This document shows positions 1 to 8,960 of a stretch of DNA of 64,000 nt, piece by piece. The DNA comes from Planococcus ruber. GTDB lineage: Bacteria > Bacillota > Bacilli > Bacillales_A > Planococcaceae. The stretch is from positions 124,001-188,000 of the forward strand of contig NZ_JALHAG010000004.1 of NCBI RefSeq assembly GCF_022819085.1, in the 5' to 3' direction. A model generated the notes under the pieces. It had not been told where the DNA came from and ran no database searches. It worked only from the letters and a program-made list of their open reading frames with translations. Made by a program: the position numbers and the translations under genes. Position 1 is the first letter of the stretch, and each line of letters opens with the position of its first letter.

Positions 1-1159
1 TATGGCGATTTCATTTCACGAAGCTTATGGAATTAAGCCGATTTTAGTCGGAAAAGAACCTTTGTCATTCACAGCAATGAGCAATATCACGGAGACGATC
101 GAATTGCGCTCCGGTTTGGCCGATTCTGCTCAATTTGCTTCAATCTTAACCGAGATTGCTGGGAAATACAGAACGCCGGGCAAGACGTTGTTGCTGATCG
201 GCACAAACGATTTATATGTTCGGTTAATTATTGAGAATGCCTCTGTTTTAAAAGAGCATTTTGTTTTCAATTACATCAATGAAGATTTGATGAATCAGCT
301 TCAAGTTAAGGCGAATTTCTATAAGCTTTGCAAAGAACATGGCATTGAAACACCGACGACGTTCTTTTACGATTGCCGCTCCGGCAAGCCGTTTGAAGAA
401 CAGATGATGTATCCTGTCATTATCAAGCCGAGCAACGGGATCAAATACAATCTCAATAAGTTTGCCGGACAGCAAAAAGTGTATAAAGTGGAAAATCCGC
501 AAGAGCTGAAGCAAGTCATCGATACGATCATCGGAAGCGGCTATGATGATGAACTGATCATCCAGGATTTCATTCCCGGCGATGATACGTATATGTGGGA
601 TTCGGTGATTTATGCAAGTTCCAAGGGCAAAACGCAGCTTGTAACGTTTGCCCAAGTCGTACTGCAGGAACATACCGTGACCGCAATCGGGAACTATACG
701 GCTTTAATTACCCGCTATGATAAAGAAATGATGGTGAAGCTCCAGAATTTCCTTGAAGCAGTGGGCTATACCGGATTTGCGAATTTCGATTTGAAATACG
801 ATGAACGCGATGGGAAATTCAAAGTCTTCGAAGTGAATATCCGCCAGGGGCGTTCGAGCTATTACGTTACGGCGCTCGGCCATAATATGGCTTCTTGTTT
901 CGTCGACGACCTCATTTACCACGTTGAAAAACCGGTCACTTATCTAAATGAAGATTTCCTATTCACGGTCGTGCCGAAAATCGTCTTGAAAAAGTTCGTA
1001 GACAATAAAGCCGTACAGCGTGATATTAAAGAATTATTGAAAAAAGGCAAATATGGAAATCCGTTATTCTATAAAAAGGATACGCATTTAAAGCGGAAGC
1101 TGTATTTGTTTGCGCGGCAAATCAATTATTATAAGAAATATAAAAATAATCAGTGGTAA
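1..1159 (+). CDS. ATP-grasp carboxylate-amine ligase, 5' truncated
   Basis: The reading frame is open to the left edge, and the visible start (ARSFHEAYG-like context) looks internal, so the true start lies outside the window. ATP-grasp features are present: the ATP-binding lysine in VIIKPSNG (visible residue about 142), an acidic IIQDFIPGDD segment near 187-195, and the metal/ATP-binding EVNIRQGRS at 277-285. The family joins a carboxylate to an amine using ATP through an acyl-phosphate, often in cell-wall or peptide modification, as in D-aspartate ligase relatives. The substrate cannot be told from sequence. A strong terminator follows at once, so it ends its transcription unit. Confidence 0.75.
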   Translation, partial: MAISFHEAYGIKPILVGKEPLSFTAMSNITETIELRSGLADSAQFASILTEIAGKYRTPGKTLLLIGTNDLYVRLIIENASVLKEHFVFNYINEDLMNQLQVKANFYKLCKEHGIETPTTFFYDCRSGKPFEEQMMYPVIIKPSNGIKYNLNKFAGQQKVYKVENPQELKQVIDTIIGSGYDDELIIQDFIPGDDTYMWDSVIYASSKGKTQLVTFAQVVLQEHTVTAIGNYTALITRYDKEMMVKLQNFLEAVGYTGFANFDLKYDERDGKFKVFEVNIRQGRSSYYVTALGHNMASCFVDDLIYHVEKPVTYLNEDFLFTVVPKIVLKKFVDNKAVQRDIKELLKKGKYGNPLFYKKDTHLKRKLYLFARQINYYKKYKNNQW

Positions 1160-1234
1160 TATTTACAAAACATTCACACTGCCTTCACAATAGAGTGATA
1201 TGGTGTTTAAGAACCCCCTTTAAACCGCATAAAT

Positions 1235-1267
1235 GAAAAAGAGCCCTCTAACCCGGGGCTCTTTTTC
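1235..1267 (+). terminator. Intrinsic terminator after the ATP-grasp gene
   Basis: A perfect 12-bp stem, GAAAAAGAGCCC (1235-1246) with GGGCTCTTTTTC (1256-1267), encloses a 9-nt loop. The T-run lies in the 3' arm and the A-run in the 5' arm, so it could work in both directions. It separates the ligase from hflKC. Confidence 0.85.
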
Positions 1268-1311
1268 GTGTGCAAATGCAATAAGCATTTTTATGAGATT
1301 ATTTAATTTCA

Positions 1312-1337
1312 TGAAACTATTTTAATATTGCTTCGTA
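1312..1337 (+). promoter_or_regulatory. ECF sigma-W-type promoter for hflKC
   Basis: TGAAAC (1312-1317) and CGTA (1334-1337) are separated by exactly 16 nt, the canonical sigma-W arrangement of Bacillus. The hflK start lies 35 nt downstream of CGTA. No comparably good sigma-A promoter was seen here, since the TTGCTT/TATACA pairs have poor spacing. Confidence 0.7.
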
Positions 1338-1371
1338 GAATGAGTATACATAATAATAAGGGGGTCATTTT

Positions 1372-2337
1372 ATGACTACAAAAAAAATACTGAGCATCAT
1401 TGGCTTAGCCTTGTTGGGAATCGTCCTATTAATTGCTGTTTTTACTTCCTGGTATACCGTAGACGAATCCGAACAAGCCGTCATTATCACGTTCGGGGTA
1501 GCGAATGAAACCGTAACAGAATCGGGCTTGCACTTCAAATTGCCATGGCCGATCCAAAAAGCTGAAGTGCTTTCCAAAGAAACTTATAGCTTGCAATTCG
1601 GCTATAACCAGAATGATCAAGGAGAAATCACCTCTTACGACGCAGAAACCAAGATGATTACGGGAGATGAAAACATCGTCCTTGCGGATTTAATCGTCCA
1701 ATGGAAAATCACAGATCCGAAAAAGTACTTGTTCAATTCAGAGTCGCCTCGGGAAATTCTCCATGATGCCACTTCTGCTTCCATCCGTTCCATCATCGGG
1801 AGCTCGCTGATCGACGATGCCCTTACTTCAGGGAAAGCGGAGATTGAATCGGAGACAAGAGATTTGCTAGCATCGCTTATCGACAAATACGATATCGGCA
1901 TATCTATTTTGGCCGTCAAACTCCAAGACGTTGAGCTGCCGAATGAAGAAGTCCGTGCGGCCTTTACGAATGTAACGGATGCACGGGAAACGATGAATAC
2001 AAAAATTAACGAAGCGAAAAAATACGAAAACCAGAAACGCAATGAAGCGCTTGGTGAAAAAGCAGCCATCAATTCGCGTGCTGAAGGGCAAAAAGTGGCG
2101 CGTGTTGAACAAGCACGCGGAGACGTCGCAGTATTTGATAAACTGTATGCCGAATATCGGACAAATCCTGAAGTCACACAGCAGCGACTGATCATTGAAA
2201 CATTGGAAACTGTTTTGCCGAACGCAAAACTTTACATCATGAATGACGAAGGCGGCACGATGAAATATTTGCCGCTGGAGAGCATGCAGTCTGTCGTGCC
2301 GCCGGCTGCTGAGACTGAAGAAGGAGGCGGAAACTAA
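1372..2337 (+). CDS. hflK: HflK, stomatin/prohibitin (SPFH) family membrane protein
   Basis: HflK partners HflC in a membrane complex that, in E. coli, surrounds FtsH and modulates its proteolysis of membrane proteins. The 321-residue protein has one N-terminal transmembrane segment (about residues 5-27), then the SPFH/band-7 domain starting near YTVDESEQAV, with the LPWPI motif typical of HflK, and an Ala/Glu-rich coiled coil near 205-250. AAGGGGG lies 8 nt before the ATG. The stop codon overlaps the hflC start by one base (TAATG), showing translational coupling. A sigma-W-type promoter upstream suggests induction by envelope stress. B. subtilis lacks this gene pair. Confidence 0.9.
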   Translation: MTTKKILSIIGLALLGIVLLIAVFTSWYTVDESEQAVIITFGVANETVTESGLHFKLPWPIQKAEVLSKETYSLQFGYNQNDQGEITSYDAETKMITGDENIVLADLIVQWKITDPKKYLFNSESPREILHDATSASIRSIIGSSLIDDALTSGKAEIESETRDLLASLIDKYDIGISILAVKLQDVELPNEEVRAAFTNVTDARETMNTKINEAKKYENQKRNEALGEKAAINSRAEGQKVARVEQARGDVAVFDKLYAEYRTNPEVTQQRLIIETLETVLPNAKLYIMNDEGGTMKYLPLESMQSVVPPAAETEEGGGN

Positions 2338-3317
2338 TGGAGCCGAACAAACCGATCCCTGAATCTCAGAAACCGAATCCATGGGGAAATCCAAAAAAAC
2401 CGAAAAAGAAAAAAGAACCGAAAGAGCCGATCAATTTTAAGAAGCATTGGAAACTGATTGTCGGTGCAGTTGTCGTTTTGGCTGTCTTCCTTATTCTTTT
2501 GACCAACGTCTATGTCGTTAAAGAAAACGAGTACCGGGTTGTCCGCCAATTCGGAGAAGTCGTTGACATTCACGACGATCCCGGCATTAAAATGAAAATC
2601 CCGTTTATCCAAAGTGTGACGTCGCTGCCGAACTACCAAATGACTTATGATGTTTCAGAAGCCGAAATCAATACAAAAGATAAGAAACGGATCATCATCG
2701 ATAATTACGCAGTATGGGAAGTTGTAAACCCGATCGATCTAATCTCCAATGCCGGAACGATCATTAATGCAGAATCGCGTATGGAAGAATTTATCTATTC
2801 GGTTGTCCGGGCTGAGCTTGGCCAATTGAATTACGAGGAAATCATCAACGATGAAAATTCTTCTCGCGGCAGCGTGAACGACAATGTCACAAAGAAAGTA
2901 AATGAATTGTTAAAGACAGACAAATACGGCATTCAAGTGATTGATGTCCGCATCAAACGCACCGATTTGCCGGAAGAAAACGAACAGTCGGTGTATACAC
3001 GGATGATTTCTGAGCGTGATTCTACAGCCCAGGATTATTTGTCTCAAGGCGATGCAAAAAAACGGGAAATTGAAGCTCAAGCGGACCGGGAAGCGCAGGA
3101 ATTGATCGCAACTGCCCGCAAAGAAGCCTCGTTGATTCAAGCGGAAGGCGAATCTGAAGCCGCTAAAATCTATAACCAATCGTTCTCGAAAGACCCGGAT
3201 TTCTACCAGTTGTACCGGTCTTTGGATTCCTATACGAAGACCATTGGCGAGGATACAGTCATCATCCTGCCATCTGATTCCCCTTACGCCAATATCTTAA
3301 CAGGGAATTTGGAATAA
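2337..3317 (+). CDS. hflC: HflC, SPFH-family modulator of FtsH
   Basis: The second subunit of the HflKC complex has 326 residues. A proline- and lysine-rich cytoplasmic tail (1-38) is followed by a single transmembrane helix (about 40-60), the SPFH domain (VVKENEYRVVRQFG onward) and a charged coiled coil near 230-280. PGIKMKIPFIQ matches the HflC form of the family, as opposed to the LPWPI of HflK. Its start codon shares a base with the hflK stop, so the two are co-translated. No clear terminator lies between it and polA. Confidence 0.9.
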   Translation: MEPNKPIPESQKPNPWGNPKKPKKKKEPKEPINFKKHWKLIVGAVVVLAVFLILLTNVYVVKENEYRVVRQFGEVVDIHDDPGIKMKIPFIQSVTSLPNYQMTYDVSEAEINTKDKKRIIIDNYAVWEVVNPIDLISNAGTIINAESRMEEFIYSVVRAELGQLNYEEIINDENSSRGSVNDNVTKKVNELLKTDKYGIQVIDVRIKRTDLPEENEQSVYTRMISERDSTAQDYLSQGDAKKREIEAQADREAQELIATARKEASLIQAEGESEAAKIYNQSFSKDPDFYQLYRSLDSYTKTIGEDTVIILPSDSPYANILTGNLE

Positions 3318-3474
3318 AAGGGAGCCGTCATTTCTATTCTTTTTGCCTGCATGGTAAAATGATAGGAATGATGGCTTATTTATTTTCATCGAAGACATAA
3401 AAGCCGCCAAAAATTTTGGCGAAGCAGATGAACGATTCTTTTTGAAGATCGTCAGTAGTGAGAGGGGTAATATT

Positions 3475-6093
3475 GTGGCGAAGAAAATTCTATTATTGGA
3501 CGGAAACAGTTTGGCTTACCGCGCATTTTTTGCGCTGCCTTTGCTTACGAACGAACACGGCATCCATACAAATGCAGTCTACGGGTTTACAATGATGCTT
3601 CAGAGAATCCTTGAAGAAGAGCAGCCGACGCACATGATCGTGGCATTCGATGCAGGAAAAACGACTTTCCGGCATGAAACGTTCAGTGAATACAAGGGAG
3701 GGCGCCAAAAAACGCCGCCTGAGTTATCTGAGCAATTCCCTTATTTGAGAAAACTGATCGATGCCTACCGCATCAAACGGTACGAATTGCCGAATTACGA
3801 GGCGGACGACATTATCGGCACATTGAGTTTAGAAGCTGAACGAGCCGGTGACGAAGTGATTGTCATTTCCGGCGATAAAGACTTGACGCAGCTCGCTTCT
3901 CCGTCGACGACGGTCTACATCACACGTAAAGGTATTACCGATATTGAGAAATACACGGTAGAACACATTAAAGAAAAGTACGGCTTGACGCCAGAGCAAA
4001 TCATCGATATGAAAGGCCTGATGGGCGACGCTTCAGATAATATTCCCGGGGTGCCGGGAGTAGGCGAGAAAACCGCGCTTAAATTGCTTGCGGCCCATGG
4101 CACTGTGGAAGGTGTTTATGAAGCCATTGACCAGCAAAAAGGCAAGTTGAAGGAAAAGCTTGAAGCGAATAAAGACTTGGCATTGATCAGCAAAAAGCTG
4201 GCAACCATCGAGCGCCAAGCGCCGATTGAAATCGCGGTCGATGAACTTTCTTACGGCGGGCCGGACCAGGATGAACTGGTGAAGGTCTGGAATGAATTGG
4301 CGTTTAAATCGTTGCTGGAAAAGATGGAATACACCGCAGAAGAGACCGAAAAGGAAGAATTGACTTTTGAAGTGCTGAGCGAAATTGATGCATCGATTCT
4401 GGAAGATGAAATGGCTGTCCATTTGGAATTATACGATGAGCAGTACCATACGTGCGATTTGCTCGGCGTTTCGCTTGCCACAGCTGAAAAAACCTATGTG
4501 ATTCCGATGGACGTCATCAAAGAATCGCAGGCGTTCAAAGATTGGTTTAAAGATGATACGAAGAAGAAATACATGTCGGATTCCAAAGCATCGACAGCAG
4601 CCTTTTTCCGCTGCGGCGTCGAAGTGGACGGCGTGGATTTCGATTTGATGCTCGGAGCCTACATTGTCAACCCTTCGCTGACTTATACCGACTTGGCGAA
4701 TATCGTTCAAGAATACGGCTACAGCGAAGTTTCCCAAAACGAACAGATTTACGGAAAAGGCGCTAAAAAAGCCGTGCCGGCCGATGCGGTTCTGCATGAG
4801 CACATTGCAAGGAAAGCCCGTACGATCTGGGCTGTGCGGCCGCTCGTGTTGAATAAATTACAAGAAAATGAGCAATACGATCTGTACCGCAATTTGGAAT
4901 TGCCGCTTGCCACGATACTAGGTGCCATGGAGTCGCTTGGCGTCACCGTGGATAAAGAGCAATTGCTGGCTATGGGAGAGGAATTATCCGGCAAACTGGT
5001 GAAAATCGAATCGGAGATCCACAGTTTGGCGGGTGAAGAATTCAACATCAATTCACCGAAGCAATTAGGTATGGTTCTTTTTGAAAAGCTGGGGCTGCCG
5101 GTTCTCAAGAAAACAAAAACCGGCTATTCGACAGCAGCGGATGTATTGGAAAAGCTAAACGGACAGCACGAAATCATTTCACACATCCTTCTATACCGCC
5201 AGCTTGGGAAAATCCTTTCTACGTATATCGAAGGGCTGTTGAAAGAAATCCATGAAGACGGCAAAGTTCATACGCGTTTCCAGCAAGCCTTGACGACGAC
5301 AGGACGTTTGAGTTCCATCAACCCGAACCTCCAGAACATTCCTGTGCGGTTAGAAGAGGGACGGAAAATCCGAAAAGCCTTTATTCCCTCATTCCCGGGA
5401 TGGGTAATGGTCGCTGCCGATTATTCGCAGATTGAATTGCGCGTCCTAGCAGAAATGTCGAAAGATGAGCGGCTGATCGAGGCGTTCAAAAACGACCGGG
5501 ACATCCATACGACGACGGCCATGGATGTGTTCCATGTTCCGGCAGAGGAAGTGACCGGCGATATGCGCCGTGCGGCAAAAGCGGTCAACTTCGGGATCGT
5601 CTACGGAATCAGCGATTATGGCCTTTCCCAGAATTTGAATATTACCCGAAAAGAAGCGCAAGCTTTTATTGACCGGTATTTTGCGAGCTTCCCGGGAGTG
5701 AAAGGGTATATGAATGATGTCGTGGCAGGTGCGAAGAAGAACGGTTTTGTGACGACGCTTATGAACCGCCGACGCTATTTGCCGGATATTACAAGTTCGA
5801 ACTTCAATTTGCGCAGCTTTGCAGAACGGACCGCGATGAATACGCCGATTCAGGGAAGTGCTGCTGATATCATCAAGAAAGCGATGATTGACATGGCCGA
5901 TGCTCTGGAGCGCGAAGGGCTAAAAACGCGTATGCTTCTGCAAGTGCACGATGAATTGATTTTCGAAGCGCCGCCGGAAGAATTGGAGAAGTTGAAGGAA
6001 TTGGTTCCGCAAGTAATGGAGCATGCCGTTGAGTTGAATGTTCCGCTGAAAGTGGACTTTGCCTTTGGCGATACGTGGTACGATACAAAATAA
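3475..6093 (+). CDS. polA: DNA polymerase I
   Basis: This is a family A polymerase for gap filling, primer removal and excision repair. I start it at GTG 3475 because AGAGGGG (3461-3467) sits 7 nt upstream and the protein then begins VAKKILLLDGNSLAYRAF; an in-frame TTG at 3442 has no ribosome site. It has 872 residues, against about 876-880 in Bacillus. In order it has an N-terminal 5' nuclease, a degenerate 3'-5' exonuclease region, and a polymerase domain with motif A DYSQIELR, motif B around RRAAKAVNFGIVYG and motif C QVHDELIFE. The exonuclease motif that reads D-T-E in E. coli is replaced near AVHLELYDE, so proofreading is probably lost, as in other Bacillales. Confidence 0.96.
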   Translation: MAKKILLLDGNSLAYRAFFALPLLTNEHGIHTNAVYGFTMMLQRILEEEQPTHMIVAFDAGKTTFRHETFSEYKGGRQKTPPELSEQFPYLRKLIDAYRIKRYELPNYEADDIIGTLSLEAERAGDEVIVISGDKDLTQLASPSTTVYITRKGITDIEKYTVEHIKEKYGLTPEQIIDMKGLMGDASDNIPGVPGVGEKTALKLLAAHGTVEGVYEAIDQQKGKLKEKLEANKDLALISKKLATIERQAPIEIAVDELSYGGPDQDELVKVWNELAFKSLLEKMEYTAEETEKEELTFEVLSEIDASILEDEMAVHLELYDEQYHTCDLLGVSLATAEKTYVIPMDVIKESQAFKDWFKDDTKKKYMSDSKASTAAFFRCGVEVDGVDFDLMLGAYIVNPSLTYTDLANIVQEYGYSEVSQNEQIYGKGAKKAVPADAVLHEHIARKARTIWAVRPLVLNKLQENEQYDLYRNLELPLATILGAMESLGVTVDKEQLLAMGEELSGKLVKIESEIHSLAGEEFNINSPKQLGMVLFEKLGLPVLKKTKTGYSTAADVLEKLNGQHEIISHILLYRQLGKILSTYIEGLLKEIHEDGKVHTRFQQALTTTGRLSSINPNLQNIPVRLEEGRKIRKAFIPSFPGWVMVAADYSQIELRVLAEMSKDERLIEAFKNDRDIHTTTAMDVFHVPAEEVTGDMRRAAKAVNFGIVYGISDYGLSQNLNITRKEAQAFIDRYFASFPGVKGYMNDVVAGAKKNGFVTTLMNRRRYLPDITSSNFNLRSFAERTAMNTPIQGSAADIIKKAMIDMADALEREGLKTRMLLQVHDELIFEAPPEELEKLKELVPQVMEHAVELNVPLKVDFAFGDTWYDTK

Positions 6094-6107
6094 CAGGAGG
6101 CTTTTGA

Positions 6108-6977
6108 ATGCCTGAACTTCCAGAAGTTGAAGGCGTCGTCCGCCAGATCCGGCCTGCTGCCCTCGGCAAGAGAATCGAGGAAGTATTCGTTTCGGATACG
6201 ATCCGGATTTCAAAAACGAGCGGCAAGGAAGCGATCATCAAACGGATGGAGACAGACTTGTTTATCAGCCGGTTGATGGGCGCACAGATCATCGGCGTAG
6301 AACGGCGCAGCAAATACATTTATTTTACATTAAAAAAAGATGGCGAGTTTTTGCTGGTCAATCATCTCGGCATGTCTGGGGCATGGTTTTATGTCGACAG
6401 CCTGCTGTCGATCGGGGAAGAGAAGTTCCGCAAGCATGTCCATGTGGTGCTGACTCTGAGCGACGGCAATTTATTGGCATTTTCCGATATCCGCCGTTTT
6501 GGCGAAATGCGGGTATTAAAAGAAGAAGCGGACTTTCCGCCGCTGCTTTTGATGGCTCCGGAACCATTCGAAGAAAGGGCCATGGCGCATTTTCTTCAAA
6601 TGGCCGAAAGCCCAAAATACCAAAATAAACCGATCAAAGAAGTGATCATGGACGGACAGGTCATATCGGGCTGCGGGAATATCTACGCAACCGAAGCGCT
6701 GTTCAAAATGAAAATCCATCCGAACCGGGCAGCAAAACGAATCAGCAGAACGCGGAAAATTGAACTGTTCGAGACGATTGTTGCGATTTTGCTGGAAAGC
6801 ATCGATGCAGGGGGAAGCACGATTTCAGACTACCGCAATGTCAATGGGGAATCTGGCAATATGCAGAACCGTTTTGGCATGTACGGCAAAAAACAATGCA
6901 TGGAATGCGGCAGCATGACGAAGTCTCTGCAAATTGGCGGAAGAACTTCAGTCTACTGCCCGACCTGCCAAAAGTGA
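6108..6977 (+). CDS. mutM: Formamidopyrimidine-DNA glycosylase (MutM/Fpg)
   Basis: This bifunctional base-excision repair enzyme removes 8-oxoguanine and formamidopyrimidines and nicks the abasic site. The 289-residue protein begins with the catalytic MPELPEVE motif (Pro2 nucleophile, Glu3), has the helix-two-turn-helix segment GCGNIYATEALF, and ends with a zinc finger, CMECG...YCPTC, that grips DNA. AGGAGG precedes the ATG by 7 nt. The gene lies 14 nt after polA and 10 nt before coaE, the order known from Bacillus, although ytaF of B. subtilis is missing. Confidence 0.95.
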   Translation: MPELPEVEGVVRQIRPAALGKRIEEVFVSDTIRISKTSGKEAIIKRMETDLFISRLMGAQIIGVERRSKYIYFTLKKDGEFLLVNHLGMSGAWFYVDSLLSIGEEKFRKHVHVVLTLSDGNLLAFSDIRRFGEMRVLKEEADFPPLLLMAPEPFEERAMAHFLQMAESPKYQNKPIKEVIMDGQVISGCGNIYATEALFKMKIHPNRAAKRISRTRKIELFETIVAILLESIDAGGSTISDYRNVNGESGNMQNRFGMYGKKQCMECGSMTKSLQIGGRTSVYCPTCQK

Positions 6978-6987
6978 GGACGAGAAA

Positions 6988-7593
6988 ATGATTATAGGAC
7001 TGACTGGCAGCATTGCGAGCGGAAAAAGCACCGTTTCGAAAATGCTTGAAGAATTAGGATATCCCATTATTGATGCCGATCAAGTAGCGCGGTTAGTGGT
7101 CGAGCCGGGGCAAGAAACGTTAGTGAAAATCGCCGCTTTGTTCGGACAAGATGTCATCAAAGAGGACGGCACGATGGACCGTGCCAAAGTCGGCGAATTG
7201 ATTTTTAACGATCCGGCTAGCCGCAAAAGTTTAAACGACGTCATCCATCCGGCCATCCGGCAGGAAATGCTCCGGCAGCGCAGCGAACTTCTGGAGCAGG
7301 GGCATGAAACGATTATTATGGACATCCCATTGCTCTTTGAAAGCCGGCTCCAGCATTTCGTCGATAAAATTTTGGTTGTCAGTGTAACGGAAGAGAATCA
7401 GTTGAAACGATTAATGGAGCGAAACGGGCTTAACGAGAAGGAAGCGCGTGCGCGCATCGCTTCTCAATTGCCGATGTCGGTGAAAGAAGAAGGGGCCGAC
7501 GCGGTCATTTACAACAACGGCACTTTTGATGAAACAAAATGGCAGCTGAACCGCATCTTGGATAACTGGCAGGTTCAATTGGGAAGAGAATAA
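6988..7593 (+). CDS. coaE: Dephospho-CoA kinase
   Basis: It catalyses the last step of coenzyme A synthesis, phosphorylating the 3'-hydroxyl of dephospho-CoA with ATP. The start is ATG 6988 (MIIGLTGSIASGKSTV), with GAGG 8 nt upstream; this gives 201 residues and places the Walker A loop GSIASGKS at the N-terminus as in the family. Other conserved pieces are IIDADQVAR, VIHPAIR and DIPLLFE. An upstream in-frame ATG inside mutM would add 18 residues without family support. A terminator follows at 7682-7711. Confidence 0.94.
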   Translation: MIIGLTGSIASGKSTVSKMLEELGYPIIDADQVARLVVEPGQETLVKIAALFGQDVIKEDGTMDRAKVGELIFNDPASRKSLNDVIHPAIRQEMLRQRSELLEQGHETIIMDIPLLFESRLQHFVDKILVVSVTEENQLKRLMERNGLNEKEARARIASQLPMSVKEEGADAVIYNNGTFDETKWQLNRILDNWQVQLGRE

Positions 7594-7681
7594 AACGGGA
7601 TAATAGGCTTGTCGACTATCGAAGCAGCCTATTTATAGTTATTGTGAATGCTGAAAATCAATCCAAAAACATGAAAAGTCG

Positions 7682-7711
7682 AAGCCGGGTGCCAGTCGCC
7701 CGGCTTTTTTT
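7682..7711 (+). terminator. Intrinsic terminator after coaE
   Basis: AAGCCGGG (7682-7689) pairs with CCCGGCTT (7699-7706), followed by a T-run. It closes the hflK/polA-mutM-coaE stretch before the gapB promoter. Confidence 0.85.
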
Positions 7712-7730
7712 ATTGGGTTCGAATTAAAGG

Positions 7731-7758
7731 TTCCATAAAACAGTAAATGTGTTATACT
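7731..7758 (+). promoter_or_regulatory. gapB promoter, extended -10 type
   Basis: TATACT (7753-7758) is preceded by TGT, giving an extended -10. The -35 (TTCCAT, 7731-7736) is weak. In B. subtilis gapB is repressed by CcpN on glycolytic carbon; I did not recognise an operator for it here. Confidence 0.6.
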
Positions 7759-7812
7759 ATATAAGAAATTAAAAATCAACAGTATGACTTATTTAAATGG
7801 GGGTCTCATAAA

Positions 7813-8832
7813 ATGACAATTTCTATTGCGATTAACGGATTTGGCCGTATTGGCCGCATGGTTTTCAGACAGGCAATTTTAATGGACGACATTAAAATCA
7901 GTGCTGTAAATGCCGGATACCCTGCTGAAACTCTCGCGCATCTTATTAAGTATGACACAAATCACGGCACCTTTATGGGTGACGTCTCTTCCGAGGAAGA
8001 CGCATTAATCGTTAACGGCAAACGAGTTCAACTCGTTAACGAAAGAGATCCTTTGAATCTCCCGTGGAAAGAAATGGACATCGACATCGTAATCGAAGCA
8101 ACCGGCAAATTTAATTCGCGAGAAAAAGCGGCGCTTCATTTAGATGCGGGAGCTCGAAAAGTCATATTGACCGCACCAGGAAAAGACGAAGATATCACCA
8201 TTGTGATGGGGGTCAATGAAGACAAATTCAACGTCGATGAACATAGCATCATTTCCAATGCCAGCTGCACGACCAACTGCCTTGCCCCTGTCGCAAAAGT
8301 ATTGAACGACGCATTCGGCATTGAAAATGGCCTCATGACGACTGTTCATTCTTTTACAAACGACCAGAAAAACCTGGATAACCCGCATAAGGATTTGAGA
8401 CGCGCGCGTGCGTGCAGCCAGTCGATTATCCCTACTTCTACCGGTGCTGCGAAAGCGCTGTCATTGGTCTTGCCGGAACTCGAAGGAAAGCTTCATGGAA
8501 TGGCGCTGCGTGTGCCGACTCCGAACGTCTCGTTAGTGGATCTAGTAGTGGATTTAGAGCGGGATGTGACGGTTGATGAAGTGAACGAAGCCTTTATCAA
8601 AGCCTCTGAAGAAGGTTTGGATGGGATTTTGGCGCTCACGATGGAACCATTGGTATCAGTGGATTTCAACACCAATCCGAAGTCGGCAGTAATTGACGGA
8701 CTTTCTACGATGGTGATCGGCAAACGCAAAGTGAAAGTTCTTGCCTGGTATGATAATGAATGGGGCTATTCTGCACGCGTCATTGATTTGACGAAAAAAG
8801 TAGCGGATGCTTTAGTCTTCGCTGAAGCTTAA
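7813..8832 (+). CDS. gapB: Glyceraldehyde-3-phosphate dehydrogenase, gluconeogenic type
   Basis: It interconverts glyceraldehyde-3-phosphate and 1,3-bisphosphoglycerate. The 339-residue protein has the Rossmann motif INGFGRIGR at the N-terminus, the catalytic SCTTNC with Cys152, and His179. The NAD-discriminating Asp found after VN in glycolytic GapA is replaced by Ala34 (VNAGYPAE), pointing to the NADP-preferring GapB type. The location between coaE and speD is the same as B. subtilis gapB. It has its own extended -10 promoter and its own terminator, so it is monocistronic. Confidence 0.93.
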   Translation: MTISIAINGFGRIGRMVFRQAILMDDIKISAVNAGYPAETLAHLIKYDTNHGTFMGDVSSEEDALIVNGKRVQLVNERDPLNLPWKEMDIDIVIEATGKFNSREKAALHLDAGARKVILTAPGKDEDITIVMGVNEDKFNVDEHSIISNASCTTNCLAPVAKVLNDAFGIENGLMTTVHSFTNDQKNLDNPHKDLRRARACSQSIIPTSTGAAKALSLVLPELEGKLHGMALRVPTPNVSLVDLVVDLERDVTVDEVNEAFIKASEEGLDGILALTMEPLVSVDFNTNPKSAVIDGLSTMVIGKRKVKVLAWYDNEWGYSARVIDLTKKVADALVFAEA

Positions 8833-8837
8833 CCCGA

Positions 8838-8873
8838 AAATGCCGCGTTTCTTTTTCAGGAAACGCGGCATTT
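8838..8873 (+). terminator. Intrinsic terminator after gapB
   Basis: A perfect 14-bp stem, AAATGCCGCGTTTC (8838-8851) with GAAACGCGGCATTT (8860-8873), has an 8-nt loop and a short T-run. Confidence 0.85.
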
Positions 8874-8925
8874 CTATGTCTTTGGCGGGTCTCGACGCCA
8901 CTGAAAAAAACTTGAATTAAATTTA

Positions 8926-8954
8926 TTGCATTTCATACAGATACACCTTATACT
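8926..8954 (+). promoter_or_regulatory. speD promoter
   Basis: TTGCAT (8926-8931), a 17-bp spacer and TATACT (8949-8954). Transcription should start near 8961, leaving a leader of about 190 nt before speD. Confidence 0.75.
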
Positions 8955-8960
8955 AACATT

